Under the pieces are notes generated by a model, which searched no databases, was not told the origin of the DNA, and was given only the letters and a program-made list of their open reading frames with translations. Positions 17,245 to 24,963 of a stretch of DNA of 64,000 nucleotides are shown here, in pieces. The position numbers and the translations under genes were made by a program. The DNA lies in the NCBI GenBank assembly GCA_965238055.1, contig OZ250178.1, positions 186,001 through 250,000 of the forward strand, written 5' to 3'. This DNA comes from Foliamicus sp965238055. GTDB taxonomy: Bacteria > Pseudomonadota > Gammaproteobacteria > Steroidobacterales > Foliamicaceae. Position 1 is the stretch's first letter. The number at the start of each line of letters is the position of its first letter.

Positions 17245-18515
17245 TGCCGGGCACCCACACGGTCAGGGAGCACGAGGAATTCAAGGTTGGCGATTCGCTC
17301 AAGGCGCAAGACTTACGCGACCTTGAGGCGATTCAGCGCGATTCGGCGTCAAGCGCTGAGGATGGAGCCGCAAAGCTGGTCTTTTCGCGCAAACAAAATG
17401 GTGCTTTGGCGGCGGGAAAGTACGTGGGCGTTATCACAACCAAACGCGGAACCGCCCTGGAAATCCTGCCCAAGATCGACCTCGGCGGTCAGTCGGACAC
17501 GAACTACGAAAGCACAAAGTACTATTTCCTGAAGATGCTGCGCCACCATAGCGGCCTGAAAAAGGCGGCCCAATTGCCGGAGAGCAGCATTCGCGAGCAG
17601 CGGCGATTCCCAATGCTGGACGTATTCGTTCGCCAGTTCCTGGAGAATCTGAACATTCTGGTCCGCGGCGGTCTGGCCCGGCGCTACATGGTGGTGGAAG
17701 AAAACCTGCCATACTTGCGGGGACGCATCTTGTTTCGCGAGCAGATTCGCAACAACCTGACCAACCAAGCGCGGTTCTTCGTGGCGCACGACGAATTCAG
17801 CGTCAACCGGCCGGCCAACCGGCTCATTTGCAGCGCGCTGACCAAGCTGAGACCCAGAGTTCAGAGCGGCGAAAATCGTCAATTGCTGCGGCAGTTGACA
17901 GCGGTATTCGCTGGCGTGCCGCAAACAACCAGCCCCCATTGGGATTGGCGGGAGCATCGCGTCGACCGCTCCATGCGCCACTACGGCCCGGTAATGCAAT
18001 GGGTTGGGTTATTCCTTTTTAACCGTGGACTGACCACTTTCGCCGGGCGTCACGTCAACCTCTCTCTTCTCTTCCCCATGGAGAAGGTGTTTGAAGATTT
18101 CGTTACGCACAGTTTTCGGCGCTACCAGAATGACTACGTTGTCGCCCCGCAGGGGCCTCAAAAAAACTTCACACAAAGCGCCTTCCAGATGAAACCGGAC
18201 ATCTCTCTAATGAGGGGAAATCAGGCAGAGTTCATTCTCGATGCGAAGTGGAAAGAGATTCATGCGGGCAGCCGTGATTCAAAGTACCGCATCAGTCAGC
18301 CCGACATGTATCAGCTATACGCTTACGGGAAGCGCTATGGGTGCAGAAAGGTCGCACTCGTTTATCCGCAAACGCGGAATTTCACGCGCCCTATGTTCTA
18401 CCAGTTCTTCGACGGTCTCACGCTGATATGTCTTCCTTTCGACGTGAAAAAGCCGCGAGAGAGTGTTCGCGAGTCGATTAAGGAGTTGGCGATTGCTTCC
18501 CACTCGCGAATCTGA
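17244..18515 (+). CDS. mcrC: McrC-like nuclease subunit
   Basis: The 423-residue partner of the McrB-like motor has an N-terminal beta-rich region (KYVGVITTKRGTALEILPKI) typical of McrC. The C-terminal PD-(D/E)XK nuclease has D319 (KPDISLM) and D333-x-K335 (FILDAKWKE). McrC joins McrB rings and cuts DNA when two modified sites are engaged. A short copy of the 3' end of this gene lies at 13274-13342, showing past duplication and deletion of the locus. Confidence 0.9.
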   Translation: MPGTHTVREHEEFKVGDSLKAQDLRDLEAIQRDSASSAEDGAAKLVFSRKQNGALAAGKYVGVITTKRGTALEILPKIDLGGQSDTNYESTKYYFLKMLRHHSGLKKAAQLPESSIREQRRFPMLDVFVRQFLENLNILVRGGLARRYMVVEENLPYLRGRILFREQIRNNLTNQARFFVAHDEFSVNRPANRLICSALTKLRPRVQSGENRQLLRQLTAVFAGVPQTTSPHWDWREHRVDRSMRHYGPVMQWVGLFLFNRGLTTFAGRHVNLSLLFPMEKVFEDFVTHSFRRYQNDYVVAPQGPQKNFTQSAFQMKPDISLMRGNQAEFILDAKWKEIHAGSRDSKYRISQPDMYQLYAYGKRYGCRKVALVYPQTRNFTRPMFYQFFDGLTLICLPFDVKKPRESVRESIKELAIASHSRI

Positions 18516-18609
18516 ACGAGAGGGCTAAACTCGCCTCACTTGTCCAAGCGATTGCTAAATTGAGCGTAGCGTTCAAGCTACGCCAATAACAGCAACACCG
18601 ACGCGGGTT

Positions 18610-18675
18610 TATAGCTAAATTAGCAAGTTTATGCTCAAGGCATAAACTTGCTAATTTAGCTCAAATTGGAGTGAG
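18610..18675. repeat. 66-bp direct repeat with perfect 22-bp hairpin (left border of ATPase cassette)
   Basis: The segment contains two perfectly complementary 22-base arms (18613-18634 and 18640-18661) around a 5-base loop. The whole 66 bp matches 20141-20206 at 54 positions without gaps, in the same orientation. The two copies bracket the ATPase gene. There is no T-run after the stem, so a simple terminator is less likely. Confidence 0.85.
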
Positions 18676-18703
18676 AGAGCAGTCATAGTAACGAGCAAAG
18701 CCC

Positions 18704-18751
18704 TATTCGGCTCATTGTCAGGCTGGATACACGCTATTTGTGAGCCGAATA
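18704..18751. repeat. 48-bp inverted-repeat element (copy B)
   Basis: Arms TATTCGGCTCA (18704-18714) and TGAGCCGAATA (18741-18751) are perfect and extend one pair further as C...G. The spacer is 26 bp. The left flank AGTAACGAGCA and the spacer end CTATTTG are shared with copy C at 48.1 kb. Confidence 0.85.
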
Positions 18752-18760
18752 GGACTTTGT

Positions 18761-18910
18761 TTACAGATCGGCATCCAGCAAACGAATACGCTGCGCAAAG
18801 ACGCGGAGCCTATCGTTTAGCTTGGTTGCCAGCCACTCGTGCTGGCGAGGCCGGTCACTTTCTTTCGAGGGACCGACACAGCCGATTCCATCCTCGCCAA
18901 AGCGGAACGA
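18761..18910 (-). pseudogene. C-terminal coding remnant, possibly DUF4268-like
   Basis: About 49 codons open between an in-frame stop (18911-18913) and a TAA (18761-18763) read RPRQHEWLATKLNDRLRVFA followed by QRIRLLDADL. This resembles the closing helices of DUF4268 proteins, which often accompany restriction genes. The rest of the gene is absent. The family guess is weak; that it is coding-derived is more likely than not. Confidence 0.4.
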
Positions 18911-18939
18911 CTAAGCAAAGCTATTTGCGGAACAGCACA

Positions 18940-20133
18940 TTAGATTGTTTTCCAGTCCTCTTCGGGCATGACGCGCCGCATGAATTGATCAAACAGCGGA
19001 ACTGTAAAGGCCGTATCGCCGTGACTCGGGCTCCATATCATGCCCTTGGCAATCAGTTGACTTCGAGTCGGACCGAGTGACGTAACTTCGCGTTCAAGCG
19101 TCGCAGCAACATCTCCCGAGCGGTGCGGCCCGGGCCCCAATTCCGCCATTGCCCGCAGGTAACGCTTTTCGGATGGCGTAAGGCGGTCGAACCGAACCCG
19201 GAAAAAGCCTTCGTCCAGCGCCGCCACGGCGCCTGTTGATCCTCGCCGCGCGTCACTCAGCGTAATGGGGGACACCTTTGCAGCGTCCCATGCATGCTTA
19301 CCCCATTCCTGCAGAAAATAGGGATAGCGATGGGTAACATCGACGATGTATTTAACCGCGTCATCGTTGAAACTCTCGTGCTCAAACTCCGCAGGGCGCA
19401 CAATGGCTTGGCGCGCCGCGTCGATGGACAGCGGCCCCACTTCCGGGAAATCGAACAAGCGCTCCGCGTACGACTTGGCCTGGCCCGTGCGTCCGCGCAG
19501 TTGAGGTAACCCCGCTCCCACAAGCACGACAGGCAGGCTCCGCTGAGCCGTTCTATGCAAAGCGGTAATCAAGGCGGCCAGTTCAGCCTCCAAGACGTAT
19601 TGGAGCTCATCAATGAATAGCGCCAAAGCGATGCCAGCCCGGGCAGCAGCGTTGGCGGACGCCTCCAGCAGAGCTTGCAAGTCCAGCGTGAGGTCGCCAT
19701 TGTCGGCAAGCCCCGGCTCTGGATCCAAATCCAGGCTCACTTGAATATCGTCGTACTTGACTTTTAGGGCGCCGACAAAGCCCGCCAGTCCTCGCAGAGC
19801 CCGTCGAGCCAGGTCGCGCGCCTGTTCATTGCGTGACAGGCGCAGCAAAGCCATGCGTAATTCGGGGGCGAGAATCGCTGGAAGCGACCGGGTCTCTGGA
19901 GCCTCGATCAATAGCGTGTGGATGCCGGCTGACTCGGCGTCGCTACGCATGCGGTTTAGCAGAACTGTCTTGCCCACCCCACGTAGTCCAACCATGATGA
20001 CGCTTTTGGCAGGCCGCCCGCGCATTATTCGCTGCGTGGCGATTCGCACCCGGTCCAGCAGCTCATCTCGTCCCGCTAAGTCTACGGGTGGTGTACCTGC
20101 GCCGGGCGAGTATGGGTTTCTGATGGGGTCCAT
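18940..20133 (-). CDS. stand-alone AAA+ ATPase with C-terminal winged helix
   Basis: The 397-residue STAND/Orc1-like ATPase has Walker A GLRGVGKT at 49-56 and Walker B ALFIDELQ with D175-E176. A sensor stretch VVLVGAGLPQLRG and a winged-helix C-terminus (TPSEKRYLRAMAELGPGPHR) follow. The N-terminus reads MDPIRNPYSPGAGTPPVDLA. Similar single proteins are scattered through bacteria, and I know of no established function. The fold resembles archaeal Orc1/Cdc6 and effector ATPases of defence systems. The gene is bracketed by 66-bp direct repeats, each with a hairpin, sits next to mcrBC, and is absent from the related scar at 13.3 kb. A mobile or defence-linked cassette is therefore plausible. Confidence 0.82.
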   Translation of the reverse strand: MDPIRNPYSPGAGTPPVDLAGRDELLDRVRIATQRIMRGRPAKSVIMVGLRGVGKTVLLNRMRSDAESAGIHTLLIEAPETRSLPAILAPELRMALLRLSRNEQARDLARRALRGLAGFVGALKVKYDDIQVSLDLDPEPGLADNGDLTLDLQALLEASANAAARAGIALALFIDELQYVLEAELAALITALHRTAQRSLPVVLVGAGLPQLRGRTGQAKSYAERLFDFPEVGPLSIDAARQAIVRPAEFEHESFNDDAVKYIVDVTHRYPYFLQEWGKHAWDAAKVSPITLSDARRGSTGAVAALDEGFFRVRFDRLTPSEKRYLRAMAELGPGPHRSGDVAATLEREVTSLGPTRSQLIAKGMIWSPSHGDTAFTVPLFDQFMRRVMPEEDWKTI

Positions 20134-20140
20134 AGTGATT

Positions 20141-20206
20141 TATAGGGAAATTAGAGAGTTTATGCTGGAATTATAAACTTGCTAATTTCACTCAAATTAG
20201 AGTGAG
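20141..20206. repeat. 66-bp direct repeat with imperfect hairpin (right border of ATPase cassette)
   Basis: This is the second copy of the repeat at 18610-18675, beginning 7 bp upstream of the ATPase start codon. Its stem is 15 of 17 paired (left GAAATTAGAGAGTTTAT, right ATAAACTTGCTAATTTC). It could also contain or control the ATPase promoter. Confidence 0.8.
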
Positions 20207-20314
20207 GAAAGTTTGCCGGCCGCCCACAGGAAAGCAGAGCATAAGCCTTGAACAAGGGTGTCCGCGCCTTCAAACAGGCAAAACCCGACTCGCTCTTCAT
20301 AATGGAGTGAGGGG

Positions 20315-20346
20315 TCGAGGGCGGGACGCCCTCGTTCCCAGGGGGG
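20315..20346. repeat. dispersed stem-loop repeat (copy 5)
   Basis: TCGAGGGCGGGACGCCCTCG followed by TTCCCAGG, just 3' of the YbjQ-like gene. Its left flank (CTCTT...AATGGAGTGAGGGG) resembles that of copy 4 at 13376-13404. Confidence 0.8.
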
Positions 20347-20355
20347 TGATGTCGG

Positions 20356-20676
20356 TCAGCGCAGTTTTACTGCGGTGCCGCTGGCGGCGACCATGAGCAT
20401 GCTGCCGCCGGATCCCACAACTTCGTAGTCGAGATCGATGCCGACCACGGCGTCGGCGCCCTTGGTTCGGGCCTCTTCGGACATTTCCGCAAGCGCGGTT
20501 TCCCTGGAGCGCCGTAATTCCTTCTCGTAGGCGGCTGATCGACCGCCGACGATGTCGCGAATGCCGGCGAATATGTCCTTGAATATGTTGGCGCCGACGA
20601 TCGCCTCGCCGGTCACGATTCCGCGGTACTCGCGGATGGTCTTGCCTTCAATCGTTGGTGTCGTGGTAAGAATCAT
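20356..20676 (-). CDS. YbjQ / UPF0145 family protein
   Basis: The 106-residue protein begins MILTTTPTIEGKTIREYRGI, continues GEAIVGANIFKDIFAGIRDI and GADAVVGIDLDYEVVG, and ends AASGTAVKLR. These are the conserved features of the UPF0145/YbjQ family, sometimes described as a heavy-metal-binding fold, which forms pentamers and whose role is unclear. The ATG at 20676 is 7 bases from GAGGAG and is preferred over the adjacent ATG at 20679. The start lies inside the 3' end of obgE, so the two genes probably share a transcript. Confidence 0.88.
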   Translation of the reverse strand: MILTTTPTIEGKTIREYRGIVTGEAIVGANIFKDIFAGIRDIVGGRSAAYEKELRRSRETALAEMSEEARTKGADAVVGIDLDYEVVGSGGSMLMVAASGTAVKLR

Positions 20677-21706
20677 CATCGTTCTCCTCGTTCTCAAGTC
20701 TTTGCATGGCGGCAGTGGCCAGCGACTTTGTGCCCGCGCCGGTCAGGGCCGAAATCGTAAACACCGGCGCTGACCATTCCAGCGCCCGCACCAGGGCAGC
20801 ACTGATCTGATCGGCTTCCTCCGGCGGCATGAGATCCGCCTTGTTCAGAACAAGCCAGCGCTCCAGTCCGGCCAGCTTTTCGTCGAATGTCTCCAGCTCG
20901 CCGGCAATGGTCGTGACTGCCTCGGCGAGGCTCTCGATCGAGGCTGCGCTCCCGTCTGCAGACGTCATGTCCACCAGGTGCAACAGCAGGCGGTTTCGGC
21001 GCAAGTGGCGCAAGAACCGGGATCCCAGGCCAACGCCGCTTGCGGCGCCCGGCGCCAACCCCGGAATATCGGCCATCACGAAGCTCTGCATGGGACCCAC
21101 CGCCACCACGCCGAGCTGAGGATGGAGGGTGGTAAAGGGGTAATTGGCCACCTTGGGTCGCGCCTCGGACACCGCCCGGAGCAAAGTGGACTTGCCGGCA
21201 TTCGGCAAACCCAGCAATCCGACATCCGCCAACAGCGTCAGATCAAGCGAAAGTCGCCGTGCGTCGCCCCGGGTTCCCGGCGTGTGCTGGCGCGGTGTGC
21301 GGTTCACACTGGACTTGAAGCGGACATTTCCGCGCCCCCCGTGCCCGCCCCGGGCTACGAGTAACTCCGTTTGATCGGGACTGAGCTCCCCGAGCACTTC
21401 ACCCGTATCCGCCTCGGTAACGCGCGTGCCGGCCGGTACCGGAATCGCAAGGCTGGCGCCGGCAGCGCCACTTCTCTCTCGCCCGGCTCCACCCCTGCCG
21501 TTACCGGCTTTGAAGACCTTGTGGGCACGGAAATCCGCCAGAGTGTTGATGGCGGGCGCAAGCACCAGGGTCACGTTGCCGCCGTCGCCTCCATCGCCTC
21601 CGTCGGGTCCACCGCGGGGAACGTTTTTCTCGCGCCGAAAACTCAAGCAGCCGTGACCGCCGTTGCCGGCGCGAACGCGGATTACGGCTTCGTCGGAAAA
21701 TCTCAT
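20648..21706 (-). CDS. obgE: Obg GTPase, ribosome-associated
   Basis: The 352-residue protein has the glycine-rich Obg fold at the N-terminus (GGPDGGDGGDGGNV, GRGGAGRERSGAAG). A GTPase domain follows with G1 GLPNAGKST, switch TTLHPQLGVV, G3 DIPGL and G4 NKAD. The acidic C-terminus (ENEENDDDSYHDTND) is typical of proteobacterial ObgE. It binds 50S subunits and links assembly with ppGpp and growth. It follows rplU-rpmA in the usual gammaproteobacterial order, with a dispersed repeat in the 180-bp gap. Confidence 0.97.
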   Translation of the reverse strand: MRFSDEAVIRVRAGNGGHGCLSFRREKNVPRGGPDGGDGGDGGNVTLVLAPAINTLADFRAHKVFKAGNGRGGAGRERSGAAGASLAIPVPAGTRVTEADTGEVLGELSPDQTELLVARGGHGGRGNVRFKSSVNRTPRQHTPGTRGDARRLSLDLTLLADVGLLGLPNAGKSTLLRAVSEARPKVANYPFTTLHPQLGVVAVGPMQSFVMADIPGLAPGAASGVGLGSRFLRHLRRNRLLLHLVDMTSADGSAASIESLAEAVTTIAGELETFDEKLAGLERWLVLNKADLMPPEEADQISAALVRALEWSAPVFTISALTGAGTKSLATAAMQRLENEENDDDSYHDTND

Positions 21707-21827
21707 GTGAGGAAGTGGCTTGCGGGCAGGCTTTCAACCTACCACGCATGAAAGGTCTGGCGGCTTAAGCCAGGCGCTGATTCTACGTGGCAGCTGGTGA
21801 GGTGAGGTTGTTTTCTTTTTGCTAATT

Positions 21828-21893
21828 ACGAGGGCGGGACGCCCTCGGTCCCAGGAACGCCCTCGGTCCCAGGGAAGCCCTCGTTCCTAGGGG
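21828..21893. repeat. dispersed stem-loop repeats (copy 6), supplying the rpmA stop
   Basis: Three tandem units (ACGAGGGCGGGACGCCCTCG, ACGCCCTCGGTCCCAGGG, GCCCTCGTTCCTAGGGG) lie between rpmA and obgE. On the minus strand the last unit reads CCTAGGAACGAGGGC, and its TAG is the stop codon of rpmA. The repeat therefore replaced or abuts the original end of the gene. Confidence 0.8.
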
Positions 21894-22141
21894 ATTACGG
21901 AGACGAAGCGTCGGTTTTCCGGCCCTTTTCGGTCGAACTTGACGATGCCGTCGGCGATGGCAAACAGGGTGTGATCGCGGCCCAGGCCAACGTTGGCGCC
22001 CGGATGGAAAGCCGTCCCTCGTTGCCGAACGAGGATATTGCCGGCAAGCACTTCTTCACCACCGTATTTCTTGATTCCCAGCCGTTTGGACTCGGAATCG
22101 CGACCGTTTCGGGAACTACCCGCAGCTTTCTTATGTGCCAT
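21887..22141 (-). CDS. rpmA: 50S ribosomal protein L27
   Basis: The 84-residue protein runs MAHKKAAGSSRNGRDSESKR ... RQRGTAFHPGANVGLGRDHT ... ENRRFVSVIP, matching L27 in length and motifs. Its N-terminus reaches the peptidyl transferase centre. The ATG at 22141 lies inside the 3' end of rplU (11-bp overlap), giving coupled translation. The stop codon TAG is part of a dispersed repeat unit. Confidence 0.96.
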   Translation of the reverse strand: MAHKKAAGSSRNGRDSESKRLGIKKYGGEEVLAGNILVRQRGTAFHPGANVGLGRDHTLFAIADGIVKFDRKGPENRRFVSVIP

Positions 22142-22703
22142 CCTTCTTCTCCTTGTCTGCCTTCTTTGCCGGAGCTTTCTTGGCCGAAGCCTTCTTGGCC
22201 GAAGCCTTCTTGGCCGAAGCCTTCTTTGCCGAAGCCTTCTTTGCCGAAGCCTTCTTGGCCGAAGCCTCCTTGGCCGGAGACTTCTCTGCCGGAGCCGTCT
22301 TGGCCGGAGCCTTCTCTGCCGAAGCCTTCTCTGCCGAAGCCGTCTCTGCCGGAGCTTTCTCTGCCGGAGCCTCCTTGGTGGAAGCCCCGGCCGGATCAAT
22401 GCCGGCAATCTCAACTGTCGTGTATTGCTGACGGTGACCGAGCGTGCGGCGATAGTCCTTGCGCCGCTTGAACTTGATCACTTCAATCTTGCGCGCCCGT
22501 CCATGTTCGCAAACGGTTGCGCGCACCAGTCCCGCAGCCGCGCCCGTGGTCCCGATCAGGGTTTCCTTGCCCTCTTCGCCACCAATAAGCATGGCGTCGA
22601 AACTCAATTCGGCGCCGACGTCCGCGCTGAGGCGCTCTACGCGCAACCGCTCACCTTCGCTGACGCAATATTGCTTGCCGCCGGTGTTGATCACCGCAAA
22701 CAT
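22131..22703 (-). CDS. rplU: 50S ribosomal protein L21 with long Lys/Ala-rich tail
   Basis: Residues 1-~103 are a normal L21 (MFAVINTGGKQYCVSEGERL, IEVIKFKRRKDYRRTLGHRQ, YTTVEIAGI). Instead of stopping there, the protein continues for ~87 residues made of five-residue units such as KKASA, EKAPA and AKTAP. The first half of the tail has mixed charge (E and K) and the second half is nearly all KKASA. This histone-H1-like basic tail should be flexible and could contact rRNA or DNA. The gene is first in the rplU-rpmA-obgE cluster. The ATG follows GGAGAG by 5 bases. Confidence 0.94.
   Translation of the reverse strand: MFAVINTGGKQYCVSEGERLRVERLSADVGAELSFDAMLIGGEEGKETLIGTTGAAAGLVRATVCEHGRARKIEVIKFKRRKDYRRTLGHRQQYTTVEIAGIDPAGASTKEAPAEKAPAETASAEKASAEKAPAKTAPAEKSPAKEASAKKASAKKASAKKASAKKASAKKASAKKAPAKKADKEKKDGT
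22160..22380. repeat. 15-bp tandem repeat coding for the L21 tail
   Basis: Units close to GCCGAAGCCTTCTTG (plus strand) recur about fourteen times and become nearly identical towards the rpmA side. This suggests growth by slippage. The number of units may differ between strains. Confidence 0.85.
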
Positions 22704-22738
22704 CTGGACTCTCCGGGAGCTTGACTAGCCGGGGCGCG

Positions 22739-22744
22739 ATTATA
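22739..22744 (-). promoter_or_regulatory. -10 box of the rplU promoter
   Basis: A perfect TATAAT on the minus strand lies 36 bases before the rplU ATG. The -35 position is a weak match (TTCCCG at 17 bp). The position and the core gene behind it make it a likely promoter. Confidence 0.5.
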
Positions 22745-22770
22745 GCCGTTCACGGCCCCGGCGGGAAAAC

Positions 22771-24909
22771 CTATCCGCCGTCCTGACTGCCGCCCAGGCC
22801 AACCGCTTCGGCAGCAAACGCAAACTGATTGGCCACGTCCTCGATCCGCATCCAGGTCGGGGTGCCTGCTCCGTGTCCTGCCCGGGTCTCAATCCGGATC
22901 AACACCGGATTCCCGCAGCCCTGGGCATGCTGAAGCGCCGCGGCAAACTTGTAGCTGTGCCAGGGCACCACTCGATCGTCATGATCGGCCGTTGTGACCA
23001 GGGTCGGCGGGTAACAGGCGCCCTCGGATACGCGATGGACGGGTGAATAGGCGTACTGGGCACGAAAATCCGCTTCGTTCTCGGACAGGCCGTAGTCGTC
23101 CGACCAGGCGCGTGCGTTGGCGCTTGGCGTGTGATAACGCAGCATGTCGAGCACACCCACATCCGGCAGGGCCGCCCCGAACAGTTCGGGGCGCTGGGTC
23201 AATACGGCGCCTACCAGCAGGCCGCCGTTGCTGCTGCCCTGGATGACCAGCCGTGAGGGCATGGTGTAACCCTCATCGATCAGCCACTCGGCCGCGGCGA
23301 TGAAATCGTCGAAAACGTTCTGCTTGCGCTCTCGGGTGCCGGCAAGGTGCCACTCGCGCCCGTACTCGCCTCCGCCACGCAGGTTGGGGATTGCGACCAC
23401 GCCCCCGAGCTCCAGCCAAACCAGGCGGGAACTGCTGTAGTTGGGCGTCAGGGAAATATTGAAACCGCCGTATCCGTATAGCAGCGTCGGGTGATCGCCG
23501 GTCGTTTCCAGGTCCTTGCGGTGCACGAGAAACATGGGGATTTGGGTTCCGTCCTTGCTCGCATAGAAAATCTGGCGGGTTACGAATTGCGTTGCGTCTA
23601 TCGAAGTCTCGGTGCGATGATGCAGAGTGCTGTCACCGGTGCTGACGTCGTAGCGGTATACGTTGGCCGGTTCGGTGAAACCGGAGAAGTTGTAGAAAGT
23701 CTCTGAGTCATCCCATCGGCCGCCGAACCCGCGCACCGAACCAATACCAGGCAGTTCAATTTCCTCCACCAGGCTGCCGTCGGTCTCATGCACCATCACC
23801 AGCGGCTTGACGTCCTGCAGGTACGAGGCAATCAGCCGGCCGCCGACCGCGCTGATCCTTTGCATGGTGTTCTCTCCCTCGGGAATGATCTCCGTCCACT
23901 CATACGGACTATTGATGTCCAGAGAAATCACTTTGCGCTTGGGCGCATCCTTGTTGGTCGAAAAATAGAACGTTTCGCCATCATTCGCGAGGTAGCGGTA
24001 GATGGCGTCCCACTCGTCAAGCAGCGGACGTATGGCCGAATCCGGCTCATCCATGCGCCGGTAATGCACTGCATTGGTCAAATATCCTTCCTGGAGCGTG
24101 ACCCCCAGGTAGCCGCCGTCTTCGGTCACGTATGCATAAGCATTGCGGCCTTCGTCGGGCGGCATCTCAAGCACCAGGCGGTCGTCTGCCTGGTCTGTCC
24201 CCAGATCGTGAAAGTAGACCGAGACCGCCTTCTTGTCGTCACCCTGTCCTTGCTCATCCACCGGGTAGCGGCTGTAGTAGAAGCCGCTCTCGTCCGGGGT
24301 CCAGGCGGCCCCGGTGAACTTGGTGTAAGTGAGATGGTCGGTGAGATCTTCGCCGGTTGCAACTTCGCGCACGTACCAATCGCGCCAATCGGAGCCGCCG
24401 TCAGACTTGGCGTAGGCGATATAGCGCCCGTTGGGGCTGACCGAATTGCTCGCCAGGCTCACGGTGCCGTCCTCGGTCCAGGAATTGGGGTCCAGCAGCA
24501 CGCGCGCTTCGCCGTCGAGCCCATCCCGTACGTAGAGCACGCTATGATTCTGCAGGCCGTCGTTGCGGAACTCGAAATACCAGGGGCCTTCGCGCCATGG
24601 CGCGGAGCGGCGCTGATAGTTCCAGACCTCGGTCAGCCGGTCCCGCAGTGGCTCCCAGATCGGCAGCGAATCAAGGAACGGCTCGGCCACGTCATTCTGG
24701 GCTTCGACCCAGGCCGCCGTCTCAGGAGATTCCATCTCCTCCATCCAGCGGTAGGGGTCGGCCACCTCTACGCCGAAGTAGTCATCCTGCTGCTCGGAGC
24801 GCGTTGTGGATGGGTATTCGAGACCGTCTTCCGGGGAGGGAGAACAACTCGCCGCCAGCAGGGCCAGCAACACAAAAAGACCAGTTCTACGCATATCGGG
24901 CAATTTCAA
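22771..24909 (-). CDS. prolyl oligopeptidase family serine peptidase (S9A), lipoprotein
   Basis: The 712-residue exported enzyme has the N-terminus MKLPDMRRTGLFVLLALLAA followed by SC, a lipoprotein signal. The beta-propeller domain fills the middle. The C-terminal alpha/beta hydrolase has the nucleophile in GSSNGG, Asp in ADHDDRVVPWHS and His in RAGHGAGTP, the full catalytic triad. The early motif DPYRWMEEMESPETAAWVEA is typical of prolyl oligopeptidases, which cut short proline-containing peptides. Divergent from ispB with a 54-bp gap. Confidence 0.93.
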   Translation of the reverse strand: MKLPDMRRTGLFVLLALLAASCSPSPEDGLEYPSTTRSEQQDDYFGVEVADPYRWMEEMESPETAAWVEAQNDVAEPFLDSLPIWEPLRDRLTEVWNYQRRSAPWREGPWYFEFRNDGLQNHSVLYVRDGLDGEARVLLDPNSWTEDGTVSLASNSVSPNGRYIAYAKSDGGSDWRDWYVREVATGEDLTDHLTYTKFTGAAWTPDESGFYYSRYPVDEQGQGDDKKAVSVYFHDLGTDQADDRLVLEMPPDEGRNAYAYVTEDGGYLGVTLQEGYLTNAVHYRRMDEPDSAIRPLLDEWDAIYRYLANDGETFYFSTNKDAPKRKVISLDINSPYEWTEIIPEGENTMQRISAVGGRLIASYLQDVKPLVMVHETDGSLVEEIELPGIGSVRGFGGRWDDSETFYNFSGFTEPANVYRYDVSTGDSTLHHRTETSIDATQFVTRQIFYASKDGTQIPMFLVHRKDLETTGDHPTLLYGYGGFNISLTPNYSSSRLVWLELGGVVAIPNLRGGGEYGREWHLAGTRERKQNVFDDFIAAAEWLIDEGYTMPSRLVIQGSSNGGLLVGAVLTQRPELFGAALPDVGVLDMLRYHTPSANARAWSDDYGLSENEADFRAQYAYSPVHRVSEGACYPPTLVTTADHDDRVVPWHSYKFAAALQHAQGCGNPVLIRIETRAGHGAGTPTWMRIEDVANQFAFAAEAVGLGGSQDGG

Positions 24910-24963
24910 GTCGGGAGACCGGAGATTCTAGCCGCTCGTGAGCCCTTTGGGCGGTGAATTGTT

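Larger units (their letters stand above)
18516..18939. other. intergenic stretch with hairpins, 48-bp element and a gene remnant
   Basis: This 424-bp gap holds no intact gene. In order it carries a small hairpin GCGTAG...CTACGC (about 18563-18582), the large perfect hairpin at 18613-18661, copy B of the 48-bp inverted repeat at 18704-18751, and a minus-strand coding remnant at 18761-18910. By comparison with the scar at 13.3 kb, most of it belongs to an inserted segment running to about 20282. Confidence 0.7.

Noticed and set aside
18613..18661. Rho-independent terminator for mcrC
   Set aside because: The stem is strong, but no T-run follows, it lies ~100 bp past the stop, and it belongs to a 66-bp repeat also found upstream of the ATPase gene.
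22160..22380. CRISPR or VNTR of unknown role
   Set aside because: It is the coding repeat of the L21 tail.
23788..24957. 389-codon plus-strand frame opposite the S9 peptidase
   Set aside because: No domain-like features, and the peptidase on the other strand has all catalytic motifs.
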